From assembly GCA_020853705.1 (NCBI GenBank), contig JADYYK010000227.1:1-64000 (forward strand): DNA of 64,000 bases. The letters are read 5' to 3'. Source of the stretch: Deltaproteobacteria bacterium (GTDB lineage Bacteria > Myxococcota_A > Polyangia > Haliangiales > JADYYK01). Positions 42,447 through 51,111 of the stretch are shown piece by piece. Each line of letters starts with the position of its first letter. Position 1 is the first letter of the stretch. The position numbers and the translations under genes were made by a program. The notes under the pieces are model-generated. The model had not been told where the DNA came from and made no database searches. It worked only from the letters and a program-made list of their open reading frames with translations.

Positions 42447-43483
42447 CCACGATGCTGACCGACTTCTGGTATCCCGTCGCGCACAGCGCGGACGTCGTGG
42501 CCGCGGGCGAGGCGCTGCCGCGACGCCTGCTGGGCCATGATCTGGCGGTGTTTCGCCCCGCGCGCGGCGCGGCGGCGCGCGTGCTCGGCGCCTTCTGCCC
42601 GCATCGCGGCGCGCACCTCGGCCACGGCCGCGTGGTGGACGGCTGCGTCGAGTGCCCCTACCACGGCTGGCGCTTCGACGGCGCCGGGCGCTGCACCGCG
42701 GTGCCGGGCGAGGCGCGGCCGGCGCGCGCGCAGGCCCCGGCCTTCCCGACGCGCGAGTCGCAGGGGCTGGTGTGGACCTGCGTGGGTGACGTCGCGCGGG
42801 CGCCGGCGCCGCCACTGCTGCCCGCGCTCGACGACCGCTCGCTGCGCGCGTTCGACGTCGAGATGGTGGTCGAGAGCGGCTTCGACTGGTGGGTCGAGAA
42901 CATCATCGACGTCAGCCATGTGCGCTTCGTGCACGGGCAGAGCTATGGCGAGGCCAGCTACGCCGGCAAGTTCAGCGTCGAGCGCAGCGCGGATGGCCTG
43001 GGCTTCCGCGCCCGCGCGCGCCTTGCGCAGGACATGAACCTGGTCGCGCGGCTGCTGCACGGCTGGGCCCCGGCGCGCTCCACCATGGAGGTGACGCTCG
43101 AGCACCACATGCCGGGCATCACGGTGTTCGACAGCGACCAGGGCGGCGGCAGGCGGCAAGTGCTGGCCTTCCTGTGCACCCCGGAAGACGCGACGCACAC
43201 CCGCATGTTCGCCTATGTGCTGCGCAACTATCTCAAGTGGGTCCCGGGCGGTGACGCCATCGGTCGACTGTTCGCGGCGCGGATCTTCCGTGAGGATCTG
43301 GCGCTGGCGCGCACCGTGCTGGCGCCGAGCTACCTGGACGCGCCGCAGCCGCTGGTCAGCGTGGCGGCCGACGAACCGACGCTGGAGTTTCAGCGCCTGC
43401 TGCGGCTGTGGCGGGAGCGCCAGGGCCAGAACCAGAGCCAGACCGAGGGGAGGTCGCATGGGCTCGCCCGCGCCGAGCGCTGA
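42443..43483 (+). CDS. Rieske-type [2Fe-2S] non-haem iron oxygenase
   Basis: 346 aa. Rieske cluster ligands CPHRGAHL (Cys52, His54) and CPYHGWRF (Cys71, His74). The catalytic iron site is suggested by NIIDVSHVRFVHG (two His) in the C-terminal half. The VanA/phenylpropionate-type two-domain layout implies hydroxylation, demethylation or desaturation of a small or lipid substrate. No dedicated ferredoxin or reductase is visible in the operon. ATGA overlap with the upstream gene; 26-bp overlap with the radical SAM gene, whose GGGGAGG ribosome site lies inside this gene. Confidence 0.9.
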   Translation: MTTMLTDFWYPVAHSADVVAAGEALPRRLLGHDLAVFRPARGAAARVLGAFCPHRGAHLGHGRVVDGCVECPYHGWRFDGAGRCTAVPGEARPARAQAPAFPTRESQGLVWTCVGDVARAPAPPLLPALDDRSLRAFDVEMVVESGFDWWVENIIDVSHVRFVHGQSYGEASYAGKFSVERSADGLGFRARARLAQDMNLVARLLHGWAPARSTMEVTLEHHMPGITVFDSDQGGGRRQVLAFLCTPEDATHTRMFAYVLRNYLKWVPGGDAIGRLFAARIFREDLALARTVLAPSYLDAPQPLVSVAADEPTLEFQRLLRLWRERQGQNQSQTEGRSHGLARAER

Positions 43484-44966
43484 AGACGGGGACGGCGGCG
43501 CAGGCGCAGGCCACGGCGCCGGCCCCGCGGCCGTGCTGGGCCACACCACCAGCCTGTGCAGCCGCTGCAAGCGCAGCGTGCCCGCCGAGCTGCGCCGCGA
43601 GGGCGACCGCGTGGTCATGCACAAGCGCTGCGACGCCCACGGCCCCGAGGCGGTGCTGATCTCCTCGAACGCCGCCTGGTACCAGGACACGCTGGCCGCC
43701 GCACCCGCGCTGACCCCGCCGCCGGGCGCCCGCCCGGTCGCGCAGGGCTGCCCGTTCGACTGCGGCCCGTGCACCGCGCACGAGCAGCGCAACCACCTGC
43801 CGGTGGTCGCCATCACCTCGAAGTGCGATCTCGACTGCCCGATCTGCTACACCCACAACAAGAACGAGGGCGCCTACCACATGGGCGAGGCCGAGCTCGG
43901 CGCCATCCTGCGCCACCTCGCGGTCGCCGCCCCCGACCGCCGCATCATCAACCTGACCGGCGGCGAGCCGACCCAGCACCCCGAGCTCGAGCGCGTCATC
44001 CAGCAGTGTCACGACGCCGGCATCCGGCGCGTCACGCTGTCGACCCACGGCCTGCGCTTCCTCAAGGACGAGGCGCTGGCGGCGCTGATGGCGCGGCTGG
44101 ACGCGCGCGTCATCCTGTCGTTCGACTCCTTCACCGAGGACGGCAACAAGCAGCTGCTGGGCGGCAACCACCTCGCCGCCAAGCTGCGCATCCTCGACGT
44201 GCTGGAGCGCCACGGCGTCAACACCACGCTGCTGCCGGTGCTGGCGCGCGGGGTCAACGATCACGAGGTCGGCGCCTTCATCGACCTGGCCCTGCGCAAG
44301 GACTTCATCCGCTCGGTCGAGTTGCACCCGATGACCTTCACCGGGCAGAGCGGCGCCAGCTTCGAGCGCAGCGCGCGCTACACCACCTACGACGTGCTGT
44401 GTGACATCGAGCGCCACAGCGGCGGCCGGCTGCGCGTCAGCGACTTCGTGCCGGCGCCGGTGGCGCACCCGCTGTGCTACCAGGTCACCTACCTGCTGCG
44501 CCTGGACGACGGGCGCTGGCTGCCGTTCCCGCGCTTCATGCCGCGGCCCGAGCTGCGCGGCCTGCTGGCCGAGGCGCTGTACATGGTGCCGGGGCCGACC
44601 ATGGAGAAGATCCTGGAGGACGTCATCAACCGGCTGTGGGCGGGCGACATCGTCAGCGACGACGCCGACGCCGTGCTCGGCGTGCTCAAGCGGCTGGTGG
44701 GGCGGCTGTTCGCGCCAGGCCTCAGCGAGGCGCAGCGGCTGGCCATCGCCGAGGCCGACACCAAGGCGATCTACGTGCACACGCACATGGACGAGGAGAG
44801 CTTCGACAGCGACCGCATCCGGCAGTGCTGTGTCGGCATGCCGGGGCCCGACGGCTCGAACATCCCGTCGTGTGCCTACAACGTGCTGTACCGCGAGCGC
44901 GACGCGCGCTTCACGGCGGCGCCGCGTGAGCAGCTGGTCACGCTGGGGCTGGGGCGGCGCTCGTGA
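43458..44966 (+). CDS. Radical SAM enzyme of the tetraether synthase (Tes)/COG1964-like family
   Basis: 502 aa. N-terminal Cys knuckles CSRC (34, 37) and Cys58, then a second cluster motif CPFDCGPC with His108, and the radical SAM motif CDLDCPIC (123, 127, 130), followed by NLTGGEPT (SAM-binding) and a long C-terminal domain with paired Cys (RQCCVG). The Gxx-CPFDCGxC--H--TxxCxLxCPIC layout is what I know from archaeal MJ0619 tetraether synthase and bacterial relatives; that assignment is from memory. Known members couple unactivated lipid carbons. The ATG has GGGGAGG upstream; GTGA overlap with the next SDR. Confidence 0.85.
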   Translation: MGSPAPSAEDGDGGAGAGHGAGPAAVLGHTTSLCSRCKRSVPAELRREGDRVVMHKRCDAHGPEAVLISSNAAWYQDTLAAAPALTPPPGARPVAQGCPFDCGPCTAHEQRNHLPVVAITSKCDLDCPICYTHNKNEGAYHMGEAELGAILRHLAVAAPDRRIINLTGGEPTQHPELERVIQQCHDAGIRRVTLSTHGLRFLKDEALAALMARLDARVILSFDSFTEDGNKQLLGGNHLAAKLRILDVLERHGVNTTLLPVLARGVNDHEVGAFIDLALRKDFIRSVELHPMTFTGQSGASFERSARYTTYDVLCDIERHSGGRLRVSDFVPAPVAHPLCYQVTYLLRLDDGRWLPFPRFMPRPELRGLLAEALYMVPGPTMEKILEDVINRLWAGDIVSDDADAVLGVLKRLVGRLFAPGLSEAQRLAIAEADTKAIYVHTHMDEESFDSDRIRQCCVGMPGPDGSNIPSCAYNVLYRERDARFTAAPREQLVTLGLGRRS

Positions 44967-45706
44967 CCCGCGCGCTGGAGGGGCGTCGCTGCATCGTGAC
45001 CGGCGGCTCGCGCAACCTGGGGCGGGCCATCGGCCTGGCCTTCGCGCGCGCCGGCGCCAAGGTCGCCTTCACCTACAGCTCGCGCGAGGACGACGCCGCC
45101 GAGACCGAGCGGCTGCTGCGCGCCGAGGGCGGCGAGGTGCTGGTGCAGCGCGGCTCGGTGGCCGACGCCGCGCACGTGACCGCGGCGGTGGCGGCGGTGC
45201 AGGCGGCCTGGGGCGGCGTCGACGTGCTGGTCAACAACGCGGCGACCTTGCAGGTGCTGCCCATCGCGCTGCTCGACGAGGGCGACTGGGACGGCGTGAT
45301 GGCGGTCAACGTCAAGGGCGCCTACCTGTTCTCGCGCGCGGTGCTGAAGTCGATGATCCGGGCGCGCCGTGGCCACATCATCAACATCGGCTCGTTCGGG
45401 GCCGACCGCGTGGTCGAGGCGCCGGTGCACTATGCGGCGTCGAAGGCGGCGCTGGCCGGCTTCACCCGCGCCCTGGCCAAGGAGGTCGGACGATATGGAG
45501 TGGTCGTCAATGATCTGGTGCCAGGATTGCTGGAGTCTGGCGTCGCCACCCGGCTGCCGCCGCACCGGGTCGCCAGCTATCGCGAGCAGGCCGCGCTGGG
45601 ACGGCTGGGCAAGCTCGACGAGATCGCGGCGCTGGCGGCGTGGATGGTGTCGGACGAAAACTCGTTCATGACCGGCGCGAAGGTGGTGATTGACGGCGGC
45701 CTCTGA
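44963..45706 (+). CDS. Short-chain dehydrogenase/reductase (canonical)
   Basis: 247 aa. TGGSRNLGRAIG nucleotide-binding loop, NNAA, Ser in NIGSF and YAASK catalytic motif, ending MTGAKVVIDGGL. FabG-like reductase for a keto or aldehyde intermediate of the operon's pathway. Unlike the SDR at 41197 its catalytic triad is complete, so the pair may be active/partner subunits. GTG start at the preceding stop; overlaps the next gene by 17 bp. Confidence 0.9.
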   Translation: MTRALEGRRCIVTGGSRNLGRAIGLAFARAGAKVAFTYSSREDDAAETERLLRAEGGEVLVQRGSVADAAHVTAAVAAVQAAWGGVDVLVNNAATLQVLPIALLDEGDWDGVMAVNVKGAYLFSRAVLKSMIRARRGHIINIGSFGADRVVEAPVHYAASKAALAGFTRALAKEVGRYGVVVNDLVPGLLESGVATRLPPHRVASYREQAALGRLGKLDEIAALAAWMVSDENSFMTGAKVVIDGGL

Positions 45707-47060
45707 ACATCCCGGCGCGGCGGCCTGGGCGCGCCATGTCAGCCCACAGTTCGCGCGCCTGCTGGGCGTGCTGGGCTACGGGCGCGTGCTGGTGCGTGGG
45801 CGCGGGAGCTGGCTGTGGGACAGCGAAGGGCGCAGCTACCTCGACGCCCTCGCGGGGTACGGCACCTTCAACCTGGGGCACAACCATCCCCGGCTGCTCG
45901 AGCGGCTGCGTGAGGTGCTGGCGGCCGACCCGGTGCACTTCGTCCACACCGGGCCGGCGCTGGGCGCGGGCGCGCTGGGGCAGGCGCTGGCCGGGCGGGT
46001 GGCGCCGCCGCTGGAGCTCACGCTGCTGTCGTCGAGCGGCGCCGAGGCGGTCGAGGCCGGCCTCAAGGTGGCCTGCGCGGCCACCCGGCGGCGCGAGGTG
46101 GTGTACTGCCAGGGCGGCTTTCACGGCACCAACCTGGGCGTGCTGTCGATCATGGGAGCCCCGCGCATGCGCAGGCCGTTCGAGGCCATGCTGGCGCCGG
46201 CGCGCGCGGTGCCGTTCGGTGCGCTGGAGCCGCTGGAGCGCGCGCTGCGCGGGCGCAAGGTCGCGGCCTTCGTGGTCGAGCCAGTGCAGGCCGAGGGTGG
46301 CGTGATGCTGCCACCGCCGGGCTACCTGGCCGCGGCGCAGGAGCTGTGTCGGCGCGCCGGGACGGTGCTGGTGCTCGACGAGGTGCAGACCGGGCTCGGG
46401 CGCACCGGGACGCTGTGGGCGTACCAGCAGGAGGGCCTGGTGCCCGACGTGCTGGTGCTGGCCAAGGCGCTGTCGGGCGGCGTGGTGCCGGTGGCGGCGA
46501 CGCTGCTGTCGCGCGAGCTGCACGACCGCGCCTATGGCGGCATGGATCGCTTCGATCTGCACGGGTCGACCTTCGCGGGTGGCGCGCTGGCGTGTGCGGC
46601 GGCGTGCGCGACGCTGGAGCTGGTGGACGACGAGGGGCTGGCCGAGCGCAGCCGGACGCTCGGGGCACGGCTGCTGCAGGCGCTGACGCGCGGGCTGGCC
46701 GGCCACCCGCTGGTCAAGGCGGTGCGCGGGCGCGGGCTGCTGGTGGGCATCGAGCTCGGGCACACCGAGCGCGGGCTGCGTGGCCTCATGACGCGCGCGC
46801 TGGTCGATGGCCTGAGCGAGCGGGTGTTCGGGCAGTGGCTGGCGCTCGAGCTGCTGGAGCGCGGGGTGCTGGCGCAGCCGGCGGCGTTGCGCTGGAACGT
46901 GCTCAAGCTGGAGCCACCGCTGATCGTCGACGAGGCCGAGGTCGACCAGCTGGCGCGGGTGGTGGTGGAGGCGCTCGAGGTCTGTCGCGAGCCGGCGCGC
47001 ATGATGGCCGCGATCGCGCGGCGGGTGGGCCGGCAGTGGAGGCAGGGATGGGCGTACTGA
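45690..47060 (+). CDS. Class III PLP aminotransferase (second of operon)
   Basis: 456 aa. SSSGAEAVEAGLKVA, CQGGFHGTNLG, VVEPVQAEGGV, Asp230 in LDEVQTGLGRTG and PLP Lys259 in LAKALSGG. Sequence is clearly distinct from the first aminotransferase (different N- and C-terminal regions), so the two probably have different substrates. Start TTG 45690 is forced: no ATG or GTG is available before the conserved region. Ends 13 bp inside the next gene. Confidence 0.88.
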   Translation: MTAASEHPGAAAWARHVSPQFARLLGVLGYGRVLVRGRGSWLWDSEGRSYLDALAGYGTFNLGHNHPRLLERLREVLAADPVHFVHTGPALGAGALGQALAGRVAPPLELTLLSSSGAEAVEAGLKVACAATRRREVVYCQGGFHGTNLGVLSIMGAPRMRRPFEAMLAPARAVPFGALEPLERALRGRKVAAFVVEPVQAEGGVMLPPPGYLAAAQELCRRAGTVLVLDEVQTGLGRTGTLWAYQQEGLVPDVLVLAKALSGGVVPVAATLLSRELHDRAYGGMDRFDLHGSTFAGGALACAAACATLELVDDEGLAERSRTLGARLLQALTRGLAGHPLVKAVRGRGLLVGIELGHTERGLRGLMTRALVDGLSERVFGQWLALELLERGVLAQPAALRWNVLKLEPPLIVDEAEVDQLARVVVEALEVCREPARMMAAIARRVGRQWRQGWAY

Positions 47061-48072
47061 CCACCCTGCGCGAGGTCCGCAAGGAGGCGGCGTTCGCGCT
47101 GGGGATCGCGCGGCGGCGGCCGTTCCAGGTCCTGGTGCAGGTCACCAACCGCTGCAACATGCGCTGCTCGTTCTGCGACTTCTGGCCCAACGGGGTGGCG
47201 CGCTCGCAGGAGCTGGACCTGTCCGACTTCCAGCGGGTGGCGCGCGAGCTCAGCGGGCTGGGCACCTTCCTGGTGTCGATCGAGGGCGGCGAGCCGACGC
47301 TGCGGCCCGATCTGGTGGAGATCGTGCGCGCGTTCGCGGCGCACCACGTGCCGCTGCTGTACACCAACGGCTGGTACATCGACGCGGCGCTGGCGCGGGC
47401 GTTGTTCGCGGCCGGCCTGGTGCAGGTCGGGGTCTCGATCGACTTCCCGGACGCGGCGCGCCAGGACGCCAAGCGTGGCCTGGACGGCGGCTTCGAGCGG
47501 GCCTGGCGCGCGGTGGAGCTTCTGCGTGACGCCGCGCCACACGGTGGCCGCCAGGTCCACGTGATGTCGGTGGTGATGCAGGAGACCGTGGACGGCCTGG
47601 ATGAGCTGTGCCAGATGAGCGCGGCGCGCGGGGTCAACCACGCCATCACGCTGCTGTCGACCAAGGGCTTCCGGCGCGGCAGCTTGCCCATGGTGGACCA
47701 GCCGCCGCTGGCGCCGGTCAGCGCCAGGCTGCGCGAGCTGTGGCGCCGCCACCCGCACCTGCGCACGTTCCGCGACTATGTCGAGCGCGCCGATGACTAC
47801 CTGACCGGGGGCGCGCTGCCGCGCTGCCGCGCCGGTGAGGCCAGCTTCAACATCGATCACGTCGGCAACGTGTCGCCGTGCATCGAGAAGATCGACATGC
47901 AGATGGGCAACGTGCGGCGCGAGCCCTTGGCGGACATCGTGGCGCGCATGCGTGGGCTCGACGCGGTGGCGAAGTGTCAGGATTGCTGGACCATCTGTCG
48001 CGGCTTCACCCAGGCCATGGACGGCGGCGGGGCCGCGGCGTGGCTGGATCTGGCGCAGCGGATGCGGTCACG

Positions 48073-48076
<4 letters not shown>
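47048..48076 (+). CDS. Radical SAM protein with SPASM-like C-terminal cysteines
   Basis: 342 aa. CNMRCSFCDF (Cys36, 40, 43) binds the SAM cluster; IEGGEPTL follows. The C-terminus has CRAGEASFNIDHVGNVSPC and CQDCWTICRG, a SPASM/twitch-like set for auxiliary clusters. SPASM enzymes often act on peptides but also on lipids and sugars (HpnH-like). It lies directly before a small repeat-containing protein. ATGA overlap with that gene. Confidence 0.88.
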
Positions 48077-48317
<241 letters not shown>

Positions 48318-48318
<1 letters not shown>

Positions 48319-48947
48319 TGTTGCCGAGTGGCCTGCTGGTGACGCTCGAGCTGGCGCTCGGTCCCGAGGCCGAGCCCGCAGTCCTCACGGCGTTGACCCT
48401 GGGCATGTTCCGCGAGGACGTGGTCATGCTGCCGGGGCTCGCGCTGCAGAGCCCGAGTTTCGGCCACCTCTACCCGCGGTCACGCGCGCGCTGCAGCCGG
48501 CTGTTCGCGCGTGCCGTCGCGACCGCACGCACCCGCGGCACGCTCGCGGGCGCCTTCGACCTCGGCCGTGCCGTCCATGTGCTGACCGACATGGCGTGCC
48601 CGGCGCACGCCCTGGCGGTGCCACACTACCTGCACGACCCCTTCGAGCGCTGGGTCGAGCGCCACGTCGCCGAGCTGGCCGAGCTGCCGGTGCCCGCGCT
48701 GCCCGCGGGGGTCGCGGTCGCCGCCGCCGCGACTGGCGCGCCCGCCGTCCTGGTCGATTCACTCGCCGCCGCCGCGCGTCGCCACGCGGTCGACCGCACC
48801 CAGCTGCCCTTCACACCAGCGCGCCGTCGCGGCGACCTCCGCGTCGGCCCGGCCGACCGGGCGCGCCAGGCGCGCGAGCTGATCCCTCTGGCAGCCGCCC
48901 ACGTGCGCGCGCTGCTGGCCGCGCACGCCGGCCAGCAGGCGCGCTGA
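48318..48947 (+). CDS. Zinc-dependent phospholipase C / S1-P1-like protein
   Basis: 209 aa. The family core is clear: GRAVHVLTDMACPAHALA followed by HYLHDPFERWVE (residues 83-114), matching H...D...P.H and the terminal FE of zinc-dependent PLC (Bacillus cereus PlcB family). No signal peptide is visible, unlike secreted enzymes, so it may be a cytoplasmic or membrane-associated form. If active it would cleave a phospholipid headgroup. Last gene of the operon; the start overlaps the previous stop. Confidence 0.8.
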
Positions 48948-48968
48948 CCGGCTGCCGCGTCCGCCGTG

Positions 48969-50012
48969 TCAGTCCGCGTCGCCGTCGTCCACGGCCTCGT
49001 CCACCGCCGCCCGCAGCGCCTCGTCGAAGTCGAGGTAGATCAGCGTGCCGGAGTCATCGTCCCAGGTGTACTCGAGGAGCCGCAGCGTGCCCAACCCGCG
49101 CAGCGGCGCGCGCCCGGTGGCGCGCAGCTCGGCGGCGATCTCGTCGAGACCGACCCCGACCTCGAGGTCGACCGTGACCCGCGGCCCGTTGTACTGGCTG
49201 GGCAGCTGCAGCTCGAGGTCACCCGCGCGGCAGGTCTCCTCCGACGCCAGCCGGTACATGAACGCCTCTTCCGCCAGCACACCCGGCGCGACCTTGTCGG
49301 CCAGCGCACGTGACGCCACGAACAGCGGCATCGCCTGCGCGCGCAGCCCGGGCACCCGCGTGGTCACGTTGACGAACCGCCCCAGCCCGGTGCGCACCGC
49401 GACGTTGTCCAGGAACAGCGCACAGCGCGCCATGTCCTTCATGCGCACATAGCCCTCGAGCCACACCTGCTGCCCGCCCGACAGCCGCGCGTGCGCGACC
49501 GCCAGATCCCCCCAGGTGATCCCCAGCCCCGCCTGACAATGATCACAGTCGATCTCGTCGTCCTCCCGCCCATCGACCTCGACCCGCTCCACCGTCACGA
49601 CACTCTCGTCGTCCTCGCCCTCGTCCTCGCCCTCGTCCTCGTCCTCGCCCTCATCCTCGTCCTCATCCTCATCGTCCTCCCCCTCGTCGTCCTCATCCTC
49701 ATCCTCGTCGTCCTCGTCCTCGTCCTCGTCCCCGTCCCCGTCCTCGTCCTCATCCTCATCCTCATCCTCATCCTCCCCCTCGTCCTCATCCTCATCCTCC
49801 CCCTCGTCCTCCCCCTCGAGCTTCCCTCGCGCCTCGCGCACCATCCCGAACAGCTCACGCTGCACCTCGTCCGAAAACACCCGCTCGCCATGCGGTGCCC
49901 GGCGCGCCAGCCAGTCGCGCTGCCCCAGCACCAGCCCGGTGGCAAACTCCCCGCACCCGGGGCACGCCACCACGACATCCTCGACCTCACGCGCGTTCTT
50001 CGCCTGGAACAT
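48969..50012 (-). CDS. Acidic-repeat zinc-ribbon-like protein
   Basis: 347 aa. Two CxxC half-sites, CPGCGEF (17-20) and CDHCQAG (about 150), flank about 75 residues of nearly pure Glu/Asp with a few Gly (66-140). The C-terminal domain (PLRGLGTLRLLEYTW, GTLIYLDFDEALR) is alpha/beta and slightly reminiscent of an HU-like arm, a weak impression. The acidic block could bind basic proteins or metal. Last of a three-gene minus-strand operon. Function unknown. Confidence 0.7.
   Translation of the reverse strand: MFQAKNAREVEDVVVACPGCGEFATGLVLGQRDWLARRAPHGERVFSDEVQRELFGMVREARGKLEGEDEGEDEDEDEGEDEDEDEDEDEDGDGDEDEDEDDEDEDEDDEGEDDEDEDEDEGEDEDEGEDEGEDDESVVTVERVEVDGREDDEIDCDHCQAGLGITWGDLAVAHARLSGGQQVWLEGYVRMKDMARCALFLDNVAVRTGLGRFVNVTTRVPGLRAQAMPLFVASRALADKVAPGVLAEEAFMYRLASEETCRAGDLELQLPSQYNGPRVTVDLEVGVGLDEIAAELRATGRAPLRGLGTLRLLEYTWDDDSGTLIYLDFDEALRAAVDEAVDDGDAD
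49598..49827. repeat. CTC/ATC/GTC triplet-rich low-complexity tract
   Basis: About 230 bp of TCC-TC-type repeats, read on the minus strand as Glu/Asp. It has slipped several times (variable GEDEDEDE blocks). The other strand would read as poly-Leu/Val/Ile, which looks membrane-like but is an artefact. Confidence 0.9.
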
Positions 50013-50030
50013 CCCAGTCCTCCTGTCTCC

Positions 50031-50465
50031 TCAGTCCCGCAAGCTCGCGACCCACTGCTCGAAGAAGGCCGCCTGCTGGTCCACCCGGCTCGGCTTGACG
50101 CCCGGCGCGGTCTCGAAGATCGACACCAGATCAGCGGTCAACGCCTGCCTTCCCATTGTCAGCCTGTAAGCCTTCTGGCCCGCGCCCATGCTGCGGCTCA
50201 TGCCGGAAGGATACACGTCCAGGCTGCTGCCATTGCACACCAGCAGCCGCCCGGTCGCCTCCAGCTCGCGCCGGAGCTGGGTCAGCGCCGCGAAGCAGTC
50301 CTCCGCCACCGCCTGCAACTCCTCGCCACCCAGCACCAGCCGCACCAGCACCGCACCGGCGTCCCCCGGGGCCTCCTCCCAGACCCACAGCTCCCCCGCC
50401 GAGGCGCCGCCGCCAGCCTCGAGCACCTCGACCGGGAATCGCTCGGCCTCCGCGCGCTCAGCCAT
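50031..50465 (-). CDS. Protein of unknown function
   Basis: 144 aa. Alpha/beta pattern with a long helical AEDCFAALTQLRRELEAT segment, a strand RLLVCNGSSLDVYPSGM and a C-terminal FFEQWVASLRD. No signal peptide or membrane helix. The ATG at 50465 overlaps the previous stop by 8 bp. It resembles small immunity- or adaptor-like proteins of this clade only in general shape. Co-transcribed with the acidic-repeat gene (18 bp gap). Confidence 0.6.
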   Translation of the reverse strand: MAERAEAERFPVEVLEAGGGASAGELWVWEEAPGDAGAVLVRLVLGGEELQAVAEDCFAALTQLRRELEATGRLLVCNGSSLDVYPSGMSRSMGAGQKAYRLTMGRQALTADLVSIFETAPGVKPSRVDQQAAFFEQWVASLRD

Positions 50466-51012
50466 CGAGGGCGTGGGACAGGATCTCGCCACGACGCTGG
50501 CGGTAGTCGGCCTCGGGGACGACCTGCAGCTCCTCGACCATGCGCAGCTCCATGCCGTGGCCCCGGTAGGTCTTCTCGACGTGCAGGCCGGTCGGGGTCA
50601 CGGTGTCAGAGGACGTCACCACGCCGCCGTCGGGCATCTTCGAGGTCGACTGCCAGGCGGTCCAGGCCCAGTCGGGGCCGCTGAGCTGGCCGTCGCCGGT
50701 GAAGGCGCCGCTGGCCTCGGTCATGGTGAAGGCGGCGCCCTTGACCTTCATGGTGACCACGTACTCGGCGGCGGGGCGGTGGCCGTCGCCGGCCTGGGCC
50801 ACGCGCTCGATGATGGTGCGGTCCCCGCGCGAGACCAGGCGCTCGACGGCGACGGCGCTGTCTGCGACCTGCTGCTCGCCGACGAAGGCCTGGCTGGTGC
50901 CGACATAGTAGGTCGCGGCGGGCGGCGTCGGCGGCAGCGGCGCCGCCGGCTTGTGGGACGACCCGCAGGCGACGAGACACAGCGGCAGGAGCACCATCGA
51001 CCAGGGCTTCAT
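50458..51012 (-). CDS. Lipoprotein, unknown function
   Basis: 184 aa. Lipobox LVAC (Cys16) then SSHKPAAPLPP linker and a beta-rich mature domain (YYVGTSQAFV, YVVTMKVKGAAFTM, LHVEKTYRGHGMELRMV). First gene of the three-gene operon on this strand. No family recognised. Confidence 0.65.
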   Translation of the reverse strand: MKPWSMVLLPLCLVACGSSHKPAAPLPPTPPAATYYVGTSQAFVGEQQVADSAVAVERLVSRGDRTIIERVAQAGDGHRPAAEYVVTMKVKGAAFTMTEASGAFTGDGQLSGPDWAWTAWQSTSKMPDGGVVTSSDTVTPTGLHVEKTYRGHGMELRMVEELQVVPEADYRQRRGEILSHALDG

Positions 51013-51111
51013 GGCCGCAGCAAAGCGCGCCTGCCGCCCTTCCGCAACCGCATTGTGCGCCCTGAGACCAGCGGGCCGATGCGCGCGCCGGTGCTAGACT
51101 GACCCGCTGTC

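Noticed and set aside
49491-50684. Hydrophobic Leu/Val/Ile-rich plus-strand ORF
   Set aside because: Antisense reading of the acidic-repeat tract; no signal, start site or domain support.
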